DNA of 64,000 nt from Dama dama (lineage: Eukaryota > Chordata > Mammalia > Artiodactyla > Cervidae): the NCBI RefSeq assembly GCF_033118175.1, contig NC_083714.1:4464001-4528000 (forward strand). Direction: 5' to 3'. Every line of letters starts with the position of its first letter. The first letter of the stretch is position 1. The position numbers were made by a program, and so were the translations under genes. Positions 38,001 through 51,382 of the stretch are shown here, piece by piece. The notes under the pieces are model-generated. The model saw nothing but the letters and a program-made list of their open reading frames with translations, was not told where the DNA came from and did no database searches.

Positions 38001-38484
38001 AAACGATCAGAAAAATAGGAGGAGCATGAAGCCGTGTTGAAAAACATGAAGAGCCTGAAAACGTGTGAAAATTCTGAAGAGCTTCAAAAGGTGTGAAATA
38101 TATGAAGAACTTCAAAAGGTGTCAAAAATGAGATGAGCATGAAATGGTCTGAAAGATAGGAGGAGCATGAAGCGGTGTTGAAAAACATGAAGAGCCTGAA
38201 AAAGTGTGAACAATATGAAGAGCTTCAAATGGTGTGAAATACATGAGGAGCTTGAAACGGTCTGAAAAATAGGAGGAGCATGAAATCTTGTTGAAAAACA
38301 TGAAGAGCCTGAAAACGTGTGAAAATTATGAAGAGCTTCAAAAGGTGTGAAATATATGAAGAGCTTCAAAAGGTGTCAAAAATGAGATGAGCATGAAATT
38401 GTCTGAAAGATACGAGGGGCATGAAGCGATGTCGAAAAACATGAAGAGCCTGAAAAGGTGTGAGAAATATGAAGATCTTCAAAA
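35063..38484 (+). repeat. Mosaic region including duplication G copy 1
   Basis: The part at about 35,830-36,930 matches 48,320-49,400 (offset 12,485) and 53,250-54,330. Shared variants include GAAAGATAGGAGGGGC, GAAGTGATGTTTAAAAAC, GCTTCAAAATGTGAAAAATATG and GAAAATTTGTG. From 36.85 kb a D-module variant with TATGTCAAGCTTC appears. Sequences similar to 37.38-37.74 kb recur at 45.9-46.3 and 47.7-48.0 kb. Near 36,290 a shortened A module (AATGTGAAAAATATG) is present in all copies of G. Confidence 0.87.
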
Positions 38485-41400
38485 TGTGTCAAAATTATGA
38501 GGAGCATGAAACGGTCTGAAAAATAGGAGGAGAAAGAAGTGATGTTTAAAAACATGAAGAGCCTGAAAAGGTGTGAAAAATATGAAGAACAACAAAGGAT
38601 GTGAAAAATATGAGGAGCATGAACCGGTCTGAAAAATAGGAGGAGCATGAAGCGGTTTTGAAAAGCATGAAGAGTCTGAAAAGGTGTGGAAAATATGAAG
38701 GGCTTCATAAGGTGTCAAAAATATTAGGAGCATGAAACTGTCTGAAAAATAGGAGGAGCATGAAGTGGTGTTGAAAAACATGAAGAGCCTGAAAAGGTGT
38801 GAAAAAAATGAAGAGCTTCAAAAGGTGTCAAAAATATGAGGAGCATGAAACGGTCTGAAAAATAGGAGGAACATGAATCTGTGCTCAAATACATGAAGCG
38901 CCTGAGAAGGTGCGAAAAATATGAAGAGCTTCAAAAGGTGTGAAAAATATGAGGACCATGAAACGATCTCAAAAATAGGAGGAGCATGAAGCGGTGTTAA
39001 AAAACATGAAGAGCCTGAAAAGGTGTGACAAATATAAAGAGCTTCAAGATGTGTGCAAAATATGAGGAGCATGAAACGGTCTGAAAAATAGGAGGAACAT
39101 GAATCTGTGCTCAAATACATGAAGCGCCTGAGAAGGTGCGAAAAATATGCAGAGCTTCAAAAGGTGTGAAAAATATGAGGACCATGAAACGATCTCAAAA
39201 ATAGGAGGAGCATGAAGCGGTGTTAAAAAACATGAAGAGCCTGAAAAGGTGTGACAAATATAAAGAGCTTCAAGATGTGTGAAAAATATGAGGAGCATGA
39301 AACGGTCTGAAAAATAGGAGGAACATGAATCTGTGCTCAAATACATGAAGTGACTGAGAAGGTGCGAAAAATATGAAGAGCTTCAAAAGGTGTGAAAAAT
39401 ATGAGGACCATGAAACCATCTCAAAAATAGGAGGAGCATGAAGCGGTGTTAAAAAACATGAAGAGCCTGAAAAGGTGTGACAAATATAAAGAGCTTCAAG
39501 ATGTGTGAAAAATAGGAGCAACATGAAACGGTCTGAAAAATAAGAGGAGCATGAAGCTGTGTTGAAAAACAGGAAGAGCCTGAAAATGCGAGAAAAATAT
39601 GAAGAGCTTCAAAAGGTTTCAAAAATATGAGGAGCATGAAACTTTCTGAAAAAGAGGAGGAGCATGAACCGGTGTTGAAAAACATGAAGAGCCTGAAAAG
39701 GTGTGAAAAATATGAAGAGGTTTAAAAGGTGTCAAAAATATGAGGAGCATGAAACATTCTGAAAAATAGGAGGATCATGAAACCGTGTTCAAAAACATGA
39801 AGAGCCTGAAAAGGTGTGAAAAATATGAAGAGCCTTAAAAAATGTCAAAAATATGAGGAGTATGAAACGGTCTGAAAAATAGCAGGAGCATGAAGCGGTG
39901 TTGAAAAACATGAAGAGCCTGAAAAGGTGTGAAAAATATGAAGAGCGTCAAAAGGTGTGAAAAATATGAAGAGCTTCAAAAGGTGTCAAAAATATGAGGA
40001 GAATGAAACAGTCTGAAAAATAGGCGGAGCATGAAACGGTGTTCAAAAACATGAAGAGCCTAAAAAGGTATGAAAAATATGAAGAGCGTCAAAACGTGTC
40101 AAAATATGAGGAGCATGAAACGGTCTGAAAAATAGGAGGAGCAAGAAGCGGTGTTGAAAAACATGAAGAGCCTGAAAATGTGTGAAAAATATGAAGAGCC
40201 TGAAAAGGTGTGAAAAATATGAAGAGCTTCAAAAGGTGTCAAAATTATGAGGAGCATTAAACGGTCTGAAAAATAGGAAGAGCATGAAGCTGTGTTCAAC
40301 AACATGAAGAGACTGAAAAGGTGCGAAAAATATGAAGAGCCTGAAAAGGTGTGAAAAATATGAAGAGCTTCAAAAGGTGTCAAAAATTAGATGAGCATGA
40401 AACGGTCTGAAAAATAGGAGGAGCGTTAAACGGCGTGGAGAAACATGAAGAGCCAGAAAAGGTGTGGAAAAATAGGAGGAGCTTCAAAATGTGTCAAATA
40501 TATGAGGAGAATGAAACGGTCTGAAAAATAGGAGGAGCATGAAACGGTCTGAAAAATAAGAAGAGCATGAAACGGTCTGAAAAATAGGAGGATCATGAAG
40601 CGGTGTTGAAAATCGTGAGGAGCCTGAAATGGTGTGAAAAATGTGAAGAGCTTCAACAGGTGTCAAAAACTTGAGGAGAATGAAACGGTCTGAAAAATAG
40701 GAGGAGCATGAAGCTGTGTTGAAAAACATGAAGAGCCTGAAAACGTGTGTAAAATATGAAGAGCTTCAAAAGGTGTAAAAAATGAGATGAGCATGAAACG
40801 GTCTGAAAAATAGGAGGAGCATGAACTGGTGCTGAAAACATGAAGAGCCTGAAAAGGTGTGAAAAATATGAAGAGCTTTAAAAGGTGTGAAAAATATGAC
40901 GAGCATGAAACGGTCTGAAAAATAGGAGGAGCATGAAGCTGTGTTCAAAAAGATGAAGAGCCAGAAAAGGTGTGAAAAATATGAAGAGCTTCAAAAAGTG
41001 TCAAAAATATGAGGAGCAAGAAACGGTCGGAAAATAGGAGGAGCATGAAATGATCTGAAAAATAGGAGGAGCAGGAAGCTGTGTTCAAAAACATGAAGAG
41101 CCTGAAAAGGTGTGAAAAATATGAAGAGCTTCAAAAGGTGTAAAAAACTTGAGCAGCATGAAACGGTCTGAAAAATAGGAGGAGCATGAAGTGGAACTGA
41201 AAAACATGAAGTGCCTGAAAAGGTGTGCAAAATATGAAGAGTTTCAAAAGGTGTAAAAATGAGATGAGCATGAAACGGTCTGAAAAATAGGAGGAGCATG
41301 AACTGGTGCTGAAAAACATGAAGAGCCTGAAAAGGTGTGAAAAATATGAAGAGCTTCAAAAGGTGTGAAAAATATGAGGAGCATGAAACGGTCTGAAAAA

Positions 41401-42075
41401 TAGGGGGAGCATGAAGTGGTGTTCAAAAACATGAAGAGCCTGAAAAGGTATGAAAAATATGAAGAGCTTCAAAAAGTGTCAAATATATGAGGAGAAAGAA
41501 ACGGTCTGAAAAAAAGGAGGAGCATGAAGTGGTGTTCAAAAACTTGAAGAGCCTGAAAAGGTGTGAAAAATATGAAGAGCTTCAAAAGGTGTGAAAAATA
41601 TGAAGAGCTTCAAAAGCTGTCAAAAATGAGATGAGCATGAAACGGTCTGAAAAAAAGCAGGAGCATGAAGCGTTGTTGAAAATCTTGAAGAGCTTGAAAA
41701 GGTGTGAAAAATATGAAGAGCTTCAAAAGTTTTCAAAAATATGAGGATCATGAAACGGTCTGAAAAATAGGAGCAACATGAAACGGTCGTAAAAATAGGA
41801 GGATTATGAAGCAGTGTTGAAAAACATGAAGAGCCTGAAAAGGTGTGAAAAATATGAAGAGCTTCAAAAGGTGTGAAAAATATGAAGAGCTTCAAAAGGT
41901 GTCAAAAATATGAGGAGACTGAAACGGTCTGAAAAATAGGCGGAGCATGAAACAGTGTTCAAAAACATGAAGAGTCTGAAAAGGTGTGAAAAACATGAAG
42001 AGCTTCAAAACGTCTCAAAATATGAGGAACATGAAACGGTCTGAAAAATAGGAGGAGCAAGAAGCGGTGTTGAAA
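38485..42075 (+). repeat. Segmental duplication F, copy 2
   Basis: This block is collinear with 29,920-32,805, with 707 bp of extra sequence in the 39.4-40.1 kb interval. It contains a second three-copy 226-bp dimer array at 38,818-39,500 (marker at 38,876, 39,102 and 39,328). Its second half, from about 39,340, is itself duplicated immediately downstream at 42,354-44,910. Confidence 0.9.
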
Positions 42076-42262
42076 AACATGAAGAGCCTGAAAATGTGTG
42101 AAGAATATGAAGAGCTTCAAAAGGTGTGAAAAATATGAAGAGCTTCAAAAGCTGTCAAATGAGATGAGCATGAAACGGTCTGAAAAATAGCAGGAGCATG
42201 AAGCGGTGTTCAAAAACATGAAGAGCCTGAAAAGGGGTGAAAAATATGAAGAGCTTCAAAAG

Positions 42263-44910
42263 GTGTCAATAATAAGACGTGCATGAAACAGTCTGAAAAA
42301 TAGGAGGAGGATGAAACGGTCTGAAATATAGGAGGAGCATGAATCTGTGCTCAAATACATGAAGCGCCTGAGAAGGTGCGAAAAATATGAAGAGCTTCAA
42401 AAGGTGTGAAAAATATGAGGAGCATAAAACGATCTCAAAAATAGGAGGAGCATGAAGCGGTGTTAAAAAACACGAAGAGCCTGAAAAGGTGTGACAAATA
42501 TAAAGAGCTTCAAGATGTGTGAAAAATAGGAGCAACATGAAACGGTCTGAAAAATAAGAGGAGCATGAAATGGTGTTGAAAAACAGGAAGAGCCTGAAAA
42601 TGCGAGAAAAATATGAAGAGCTTCAAAAGGTTTCAAAAATATGAGGAGCATGAAACTTTCTGAAAAAGAGGAGGAGCATGAACCGGTGTTGAAAAACATG
42701 AAGAGCCTGAAAAGGTGTGAAAAATATGAAGAGGTTTAAAAGGTGTCAAAAATATGAGGAGCATGAAACATTCTGAAAAATAGGAGGATCATGAAACCGT
42801 GTTCAAAAACATGAAGAGCCTGAAAAGGTGTGAAAAATATGAAGAGCCTTAAAAAATGTCAAAAATATGAGAAGTATGAAACGGTTTGAAAAATAGCAGT
42901 AGCATGAAGCGGTGTTGAAAAACATGAAGAGCCTGAAAAGTTGTGAAAAATATGAAGAGCGTCAAAAGGTGTGAAAAATATGAAGAGCTTCAAAAGGTGT
43001 CAAAAATATGAGGAGAATGAAACGGTCTGAAAAATAGGCGGAGCATGAAACGGTGTTCAAAAACATGAAGAGCCTAAAAAGGTGTGAAAAATATGAAGAG
43101 CGTCAAAACGTGTCAAAATATGAGGAGCATGAAACGGTCTGAAAAATAGGAGGAGCAAGAAGCGGTGTTGAAAAACATGAAGAGCCTGAAAATGTGTGAA
43201 AAATATGAAGAGCCTGAAAAGGTGTGAAAAATATGAAGAGCTTCAAAAGGTGTCAAAATTATGAGGAGCATTAAACGGTCTGAAAAATAGGAAGAGCATG
43301 AAGCTGTGTTCAACAACATGAAGAGACTGAAAAGGTGCGAAAAATATGAAGAGCCTGAAAAGGTGTGAAAATTATGAAGAGCTTCAAAAGGTGTCAAAAA
43401 TTAGATGAGCATGAAACGGTCTGAAAAATAGGAGGAGCATTAAACGGCGTGGAGAAACATGAAGAGCCGGAAAAGGTGTGGAAAAATAGGAGGAGCTTCA
43501 AAATGTGTCAAATATATGAGGAGAATGAAACGGTCTGAAAAATAGGAGGAGCATGAAACGGTCTGAAAAATAAGAAGAGCATGAAACGGTCTGAAAAATA
43601 GGAGGATCATGAAGCGGTGTTGAAAATCGTGAAGAGCCTGAAATGGTGTGAAAAATGTGAAGAGCTTCAACAGGTGTCAAAAACTTGAGGAGAATGAAAC
43701 GGTCTGAAAAATAGGAGGAGCATGAAGCTGTGTTGAAAAACATGAAGAGCCTGAAAAGGTGTGTAAAATATGAAGAGCTTCAAAAGGTGTAAAAAATGAG
43801 ATGAGCATGAAACGGTCTGAAAAATAGGAGGAGCATGAACTTGTGCTGAAAACATGAAGAGCCTGAAAAGGTGTGAAAAATATGAAGAGCTTTAAAAGGT
43901 GTGAAAAATATGACGAGCATGAAACGGTCTGAAAAATAGGAGGAGCATGAACTGGTGCTGAAAAACATGAAGAGCCTGAAAAGGTGTGAAAAATATGAAG
44001 AGCTTCAAAAGGTGTGAAAAATATGAGGAGCATGTAACGGTCTGAAAAATAGGAGGAGCATGAAGTGGTGTTCAAAAACATGAAGAGCCTGAAAAGGTGT
44101 GAGAAATATGAAGAGCTTCAAAAAGTGTCAAATATATGAGGAGAAAGAAACGGTCTGAAAAAAAGGAGGAGCATGATGTGGTGTTCAAAAACTTGAAGAG
44201 CCTGAAAAGGTGTGAAAAATATGAAGAGCTTCAAAAGGTGTGTAAAATATGAAGAGCTTCAAAAGCTGTCAAAAATGAGATGAGCATGAAACGGTCTGAA
44301 AAAAAGCAGGAGCATGAAGCTTTGTTGAAAATCTTGAAGAGCTTGAAAAGGTGTGAAAAATATGAAGAGCTTCAAAAGTTTTCAAAAATATGAGGATCAT
44401 GAAACGGTCTGAAATATACGAGCAACATGAAACGGTCGTAAAAATAGGAGGATTATGAAGCAGTGTTGAAAAACATGAAGAGCCTGAAAAGGTGTGAAAA
44501 ATATGAAGAGCTTCAAAAGGTGTGAAAAATATGAAGAGCTTCAAAAGGTGTCAAAAATATGAGGAGACTGAAACGGTCTGAAAAATAGGCGGAGCATGAA
44601 ACAGTGTTCAAAAACATGAAGAGCCTGAAAAGGTGTGAAAAACATGAAGAGCTTCAAAACGTGTCAAAATATGAGGAACATGAAACGGTCTGAAAAATAG
44701 GAGGAGCAAGAAGCGGTGTTGAAAAAAATGAAGAGCCTGAAAATGTGTGAAGAATATGAAGAGCTTCAAAGGTGTGAAAAATATGAAGGGCTTCAAAAGC
44801 TGTCAAATGAGATGAGCATGAAACGGTCTGAAAAATAGCAGGAGCATGAAGCGGTGTTCAAAAACATGAAGAGCCTGAAAAGGGGTGAAAAATATGAAGA
44901 GCTTCAAAAG
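42263..44910 (+). repeat. Segmental duplication F, tandem partial copy 3
   Basis: The segment from about 42,354 repeats 39,340 onward at offset 3,014 bp. After about 43,860 the offset becomes 2,649 bp because 365 bp present in copy 2 (about 40,930-41,295) is missing here. Copies 2 and 3 lie almost back to back, a tandem duplication of roughly 2.9 kb. The opening marker GTCAATAATAAGACGTGC near 42,266 also occurs near 56,717, with a G-to-T-type variant at 49,987 and 54,914. Confidence 0.87.
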
Positions 44911-47609
44911 GTGTGAAAAATATGAGGAGCATAAAACGATCTCAAAAATAGGAGGAGCATGAAGCGGTGTTAAAAAACATGAAGAGCCTGAAAAGGTGTG
45001 ACAAATATAAAGAGCTTCAAGATGTGTGAAAAATATGAGGAGCATGAAACGGTCTGAAAAATAGGAGGAGCATGAAACGGTGTGAAAAAAATGAAGAGCA
45101 TGAAAAGGTGTGAAAAATATGAAGAGCTTCAAAAGGTGTGAAAAATATGAGGAGCATGTAACGGTCTGAAAAATAGGAAGAGCATGAAGCGGTGTTTAAA
45201 AACATGAAGAGCCTGAAAAGGTGTGAAAAATATGAAGAGCTTCAAAAGGTTTGAAAAATATGAAGAGCATGGAACGGTCTGAAAAATAGGAGGAAGATAA
45301 GGCCGAGTTCAAAAACATGAAGAGCCTGAAAAGGTGTGACAAATATGAAGAGCTTCAAAAGGTGTCAAAAATATGAGGAGCATGAAACGGTCTTAAAAAT
45401 AGGAGGAGCATGAAGCGGTGTTCAAAAACATGAAGAGCCTTAAAAGGTGTGAAAAATATGAAGAGCTTCAAAAGGTGTCAAAAATATGAGGATCATGAAA
45501 CGGTCTGAAAAATAGTAGGAACATGAAGCGGTGTTGAAATACATGAAGAGCCTGAAGAGGTGAGAAAAACATGAAGAGCTTCAAAAGGTGTCAAAAATAT
45601 GAGGAGCATGAAACGGTCTGAAAAATAGGAGGAGCATTAATCGGTGTTGAAAAACAGGATGTGCCTGAAAAGCTGTGAAATTATGACAAGCTTCAAAAGA
45701 TGTGAAAAATATGAGGAGCATGAAACGGTCTGAAAAATAGGAGGAGTATAAAGCGGTGTTAAAAAACATGAAGAGCCTGAAATGGTGTGAAATATATGAA
45801 GAGCTTCAAAAGGTGTCAAAAATATCAGGAGCATGAAACGGTCTGAAATATCGGAGGAGCAAGAAACGGAGTTCAAAAACATGAAGAGCCTGAAAAGGTG
45901 TGAAAAATATGAAGAGCTTCAAAAGGTGTCGTATATATGAGGAGCATGAAACGGTCTGAAAAATAGGAGGAGCATGAAGTGGTATTCAAAAACATGAAGA
46001 GCCAGAAAAGGTGTGAAAAATACGAAGAGTTTCAAAAGGTGTCAAAAATATAAGGAGCATGAAACGGTCTGAGAAATAGGAGGAGCTTGAAGCGGTATTC
46101 AAAAACATGAAGAGCCTGAAAAGCTGAGAAATTATGTCAAGCTTCAAAAGGTGCGAAAAATATGAGCAGCAGGAAACGGTCTGAAAAATAGTAGGAGCAT
46201 GAAGCGGTGATAAAGAACATGAAGAGCCTGAAAAGGTGTGAAACATATGAAGAGCTTCAAAAGGTGTCAAAAATATGAGGCGCATGAAACTGTCTGAAAA
46301 ATAGGAGGAGCATGAAACGGTGTTAAAAAACATGAAGAGCTTCAAAAGGTGTGAAACATATGAGGAGCGGGATACGTTCAGAAAAATACGAGGAGCATGA
46401 AACGGTGTTAAAAAATATGAAGAGCTTCAAAAGGTGTGAAACATATGAAGAGCTTCAAAAGTGTCAAATATATGAGGAGCAGGAAACGGTCTGAAAAATA
46501 GGAGGAGCATGAAGCGGTGTTGAAAAACATGAAGAGCCTGAGAACGTGTGAAAAATATGAAGAGCTTCTAAAGGTGTGAAAAATATGAAGAGCTTCAAAA
46601 GGTGTCAAAAATGAGATGAGCATGAAACGGCCTGAAAAATAGGAGGAGCATGAAGTGGTGTTGAAAAATATGATGAGCCTGAAAAAGTGGGAAATATATG
46701 AAGAGCTTCAAAAGGTGTCAAAAATATGAGGAGCATGAAACGGTCTGAAAAATAGGAGAAGAATGAAGTGGTGTTGAAAAACATGAATTGCCTGAAAAGA
46801 TGTGAAAAATATGAAGAGCTTCAAAAGGTGTCAAAAATATAAGGAGCATGAAACGGTCTGAAAAATAGGAGGAGCATGAAGCGGTATTCAAAAACATGAA
46901 GAGCCTGAAAAGCTGTGCAATTATGTCAAGCTTCAAAAGGTGTGAAAAATATGAGGAGCATGAAACGGTCTGAAAAATAGGAGGAGCAAGAAGCGGTGTT
47001 GAAAAACATGAAGAGCCTGAAAATGTGTGAAAAATATGAAGAGCCTGAAAAGGTGTGAAAAATATGAAGAGCTTCAAAAGGTGTCAAAATATGAGGAGCA
47101 TTAAACGGTCTGAAAAATAGGAAGAGCATGAAGCTGTGTTCAACAACATGAAGAGACTGAAAAGGTGCGAAAAATATGAAGAGCCTGAAAAGGTGTGAAA
47201 AATATGAAGAGCTTCAAAAGGTGTCAAAAATTAGATGAGCATGAAACGGTCTGAAAAATAGGAGGAGCATTAAACGGCGTGGAGAAACATGAAGAGCCGG
47301 AAAAGGTGTGGAAAAATAGGAGGAGCTTCAAAATGTGTCAAATATATGAGGAGAATGAAACGGTCTGAAAAATAGGAGGAGCATGAAACGGTCTGAAAAA
47401 TAAGAAGAGCATGAAACGGTCTGAAAAATAGGAGGATCATGAAGCGGTGTTGAAAATCGTGAAGAGCCTGAAATGGTGTGAAAAATGTGAAGAGCTTCAA
47501 CAGGTGTCAAAAACTTGAGGAGAATGAAACGGTCTGAAAAATAGGAGGAGCATGAAGCTATGTTGAAAAACATGAAGAGCCTGAAAAGGTGTGTAAAATA
47601 TGAAGAGCT
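44911..47609 (+). repeat. Mosaic of F, G and TATGTCAAGCTTC-type units
   Basis: Pieces of several families are interleaved. A 226-bp-dimer partner unit lies at about 44,930-45,030, TATGTCAAGCTTC-type D modules near 45,688, 46,139 and 46,928, and a G-family piece around 46,500-46,720. A third copy of the GGCGTGGAGAAACATG segment occupies 46,940-47,610, matching about 43,110-43,780 with an offset near 3,830 bp. Only satellite was found. Confidence 0.85.
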
Positions 47610-50350
47610 TCAAAAGGTGTCAAAAATATGAGGAGAATGAAACGGTCTGAAATATCGGAGGAGCAAGAAACGGAGTTCAAAAACATGAAGAGCCTGAAAA
47701 GGTGTGAAAAATATTAAGAGCTTCAAAATGTGCCATATATATGAGGAGCATGAAACGGTGTGAAAAATAGGAGGAGCATGAAGCGGTATTCAAAAACATG
47801 AAGAGCCTGAAAAGCTGTGAAATTATGTCAAGCTTCAAAAGGTGTGAAAAATATGAGGAGCAGGAAACGGTCTGAAAAATAGTAGAAGCATGAAACGGTG
47901 TTAAAGAACATGAAGAGCCTGAAAAGGTGTGTAATATATGAAGAGCTTCAAAAAGTGTCAAAAATATGAGGAGCAGGAAACGGTCTGAAAAATAGGAGGA
48001 GCATGAAGTGGTGTAGAAAAACATGAAGACCCTGAAAAGGTGTGAAAAATATGAAGAGCTTCAAAAGGTGTCAAAAATATGAGGAGCAGGAAATGGTCTG
48101 AAAAATAGGAGGAGCTTGAAGTGGTGTAGAAAAACATGAAGACCCTGAAAAGGTGTGAAAAATATGAAGAGCTTCCAATGGTGTGAAATATATGAGGAGC
48201 TTGAAACGGTCTGAAAAATAGGAGGAGCATGAAATCTTGTTGAAAAACATGAAGAGCCTGAAAACGTGTGAAAATTATGAAGAGTTTCAAAAGGTGTGAA
48301 ATATATGAAGAGCTTCAAAAAGTATCAAAAATGAGATGAGCATGAAATGGTCTGAAAGATAGGAGGGGCATGAAGCGGTGTTGAAAAACATGAAGAGCCT
48401 GAAAAGGTGTGAGAAATATGAAGATCTTCAAAATGTGTCAAAAATATGAGGAGCATGAAATGGTCTGAAAAATAGGAGGAGCAAGAAGTGATGTTTAAAA
48501 ACATGAAGAGCCTGAAAAGGTGTGAAAAATATGAAGAGCATCAAAAGATGTGAAAAATATGAGGAGCATGAACCGGTCTGAAAAATAGGAGGAGCATGAA
48601 GCGGTTTTGAAAAGCATGAAGAGTCTGAAAAGGTGTGGAAAATATTAAGAGCTTCATAAGGTGTCAAAAATATTAGGAGCATGAAACTGTCTGAAAAATA
48701 GGAGGAGCATGAAGTGGTGTTGAAAAACGTGAAGAGCCTTAAAATGTGTGAAAAATATGAAGAGCTTCAAAATGTGAAAAATATGAGGAGCATGAAACGG
48801 TCTGAAAAATAGGAGGAGCATGAAACGGTGTTCGAAAACATGAAGAGCATGAAAATTTGTGAAAAATATGAAGACCTTCAAAACGTGTCAAAAATGAGAT
48901 GAGCATGAAACGGTCTGAAAAAAAGGAGGTGCATGAAGCGGTGTTGAAAAACATGAAGAGCCTGAGAACGTGTGAAAAATATGAAGAGCTTCTAAAGGTG
49001 TGAAAAATATGAAGAGCTTCAAAAGGTGTCAAAAATGAGATGAGCATGAAACGGCCTGATAAATAGGAGGAGCATGAAGTGGTGTTGAAAAATTTGATGA
49101 GCCTGAAAAAGTGGGAAATATATGAAGAGCTTCAAAAGGTGTCAAAAATATGAGGAGCATGAAACGGTCTGAAAAATAGGAGGAGCATGAAGCGGTGTTG
49201 AAAACCATGAAGAGCCTGAAAAGGTGTGAAAAATATGAAGAGCTTCAAAAGGTGTCAAAAATATAAGGAGCATGAAACGGTCTGAAAAATAGGAGGAGCA
49301 TGAAGCGGTATTCAAAAACATGAAGAGCCTGAAAAGCTGTGCAATTATGTCAAGCTTCAAAAGGTGTGAAAAATATGAGGAGCATGAAACTGTCTGAAAA
49401 ATAGGAGGAGCATGAAATCTTGTTGAAAAACATGAAGAGCCTTAAAACGTGTGAAAATTATGAAGAGCTTCAAAAGGTGTGAAATATATGAAGAGCTTCA
49501 AAAGGTGTCAAAAATATAAGGAGCATGAAACGGTCTGAAAAATAGGAGGAGCATGAAGCGGTATTCAAAAACATGAAGAGCCTGAAAAGCTGTGCAATTA
49601 TGTCAAGCTTCAAATGGTGTGAAATACATGAGGAGCTTGAAACGGTCTGAAAAATAGGAGGAGCATGAAATCTTGTTGAAAAACCTGAAGAGCCTTAAAA
49701 CGTGTGAAAATTATGAAGAGCTTCAAAAGGTGTGAAATATATGAAGAGCTTCAAAAGGTGTCAAAAATGAGATGAGCATGAAATGGTCTGAAAGATAGGA
49801 GGGGCATGAAGCGGTGTCGAAAAACATAAAGAGCCTGAAAAGGTGTGAGAAATATGAAGATCTTCAAAATGTGTCAAAAATATGAGGAGCATGAAACGGT
49901 CTGAAAAATAGGAGGAGCAAGAAGTGATGTTTAAAAACATGAAGAGCCTGAAAAGGTGTGAAAAAAATGAAAAGCTTCAAAAGGTGTCAATAATAAGATG
50001 TGCATGAAACAGTCTGAAAAATAGGAGGAGCATGAAACGGTCTGAAATATAGGAGGAGCATGAAACGGTGTGAAAAACATGAAGAGCATGAAAAGGTGTG
50101 AAAAATATGAAGAGCTTCAAAAGGTGTCAAAAATATGAGGAGCATGAAACGGTCTCAAAAATAGGAGGAGCATGAAGCGGTGTTCAAAAACATGAAGAGC
50201 CTGAAAAGGTGTGAAAAAAATGAAGAGCTTCAAAACGTGTGAAAAATATGAGGAGCATGTAACGGTCTGAAAAATAGGAGGAGCATGAAACGGTGTGAAA
50301 AACATGAAGAGCATGAAAAGGTGGGAAAATATGAAGAGCTTCAAAAGGTG
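47610..50350 (+). repeat. Segmental duplication H, copy 1
   Basis: This segment of 2.74 kb is collinear with 52,537-55,277 at a constant offset of 4,927 bp. Its first 0.7 kb also matches 51,606-52,325 (offset 3,996). It includes a G-family piece (48,320-49,400) and two AAGCTT-type units (49,352 and 49,605). The constant offset over 2.7 kb indicates no net indels since the duplication. Confidence 0.92.
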
Positions 50351-51382
50351 TCAAAATATGAGGAACATGAAACCGTCTGAAAAATAGGAGGAGCAAGAAG
50401 CGGTGTTGAAAAACATGAAGAGCCTGAAAATGTGTGAAGAATATGAAGAGCTTCAAAAGGTGTGAAAAATATGAAGAGCTTCAAAAGCTGTCAAATGAGA
50501 TGAGCATGAAACGGTCTGAAAAATAGCAGGAGCATGAAGCGGTGTTCAAAACATGAAGAGCCTGAAAAGGGGTGAAAAATATGAAGAGCTTCAAAAGGTG
50601 TGAAAAATATGAGGAGCATAAAACGATCTCAAAAATAGGAGGAGCATGAAGCGGTGTTAAAAAACATGAAGAGCATGAAAAGGTGTGACAAAAATAAAGA
50701 GCTTCAAGATGTGTGAAAAATACGAGGAGCATGAAACGGTCTGAAAAATAGGAGGAGCATGAAGCGGTATTCAAAAACATGAAGAGCCTGAAAAGCTGTG
50801 AAATTATGTCAAGATTCAAAAGATGTGAAAAATATGAGGAGCAGGAAACGGTCTGAAAAATAGTCGGAGCATGAAGCGGTGTTAAAGAACATGAAGAGCC
50901 TGAAAAGGTGTGAAATATATGAAGAGCTTCAAAAGGTGTCAAAAATATGAGGGGCATGAAACGGTCTGAAAAATAGCAGGAGCATGAAATGGTGTTAAAA
51001 AACATGAAGAGCCTGAAAAGGTGTGACAAATATGAAGAGCTTCAAATGGTGTCAAAAATATGAGGAGCAGGAAATGGTCTGAAAAATAGGAGGAGAATGA
51101 AGTGGTGTAGAAAAACATGAAGACCCTGAAAATGTGTGAAAAATATGAAGAGCTTCAAAAGGTGTCAAAATATGAGGAGCATGAAACTGTCTGAAATATA
51201 GGAGGAGCATGAAACGGTGTTAAAAAACATGAAGAGCTTCAAAAGGTGTGAAACATATGAAGAGCTTCAAAAGGTGTCAAAAATATGAGGAGCATGAAAC
51301 GGTATGAAAAATAGGAGGAGCATGAAGTGCTGTTGAAAAACAAGAAGAGCCTGAAAAGGTGTGAAATATATGAAGAGCTTCA
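50351..51382 (+). repeat. Mosaic units between H copies
   Basis: The segment 50,351-50,630 resembles 44,650-44,960 (F family, including the shortened TGTCAAATGAGATGAGC module). It is followed by a 226-bp-dimer partner unit and an AAGCTT-type relative whose site is mutated at about 50,811. Ordinary units fill the rest. Confidence 0.83.
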
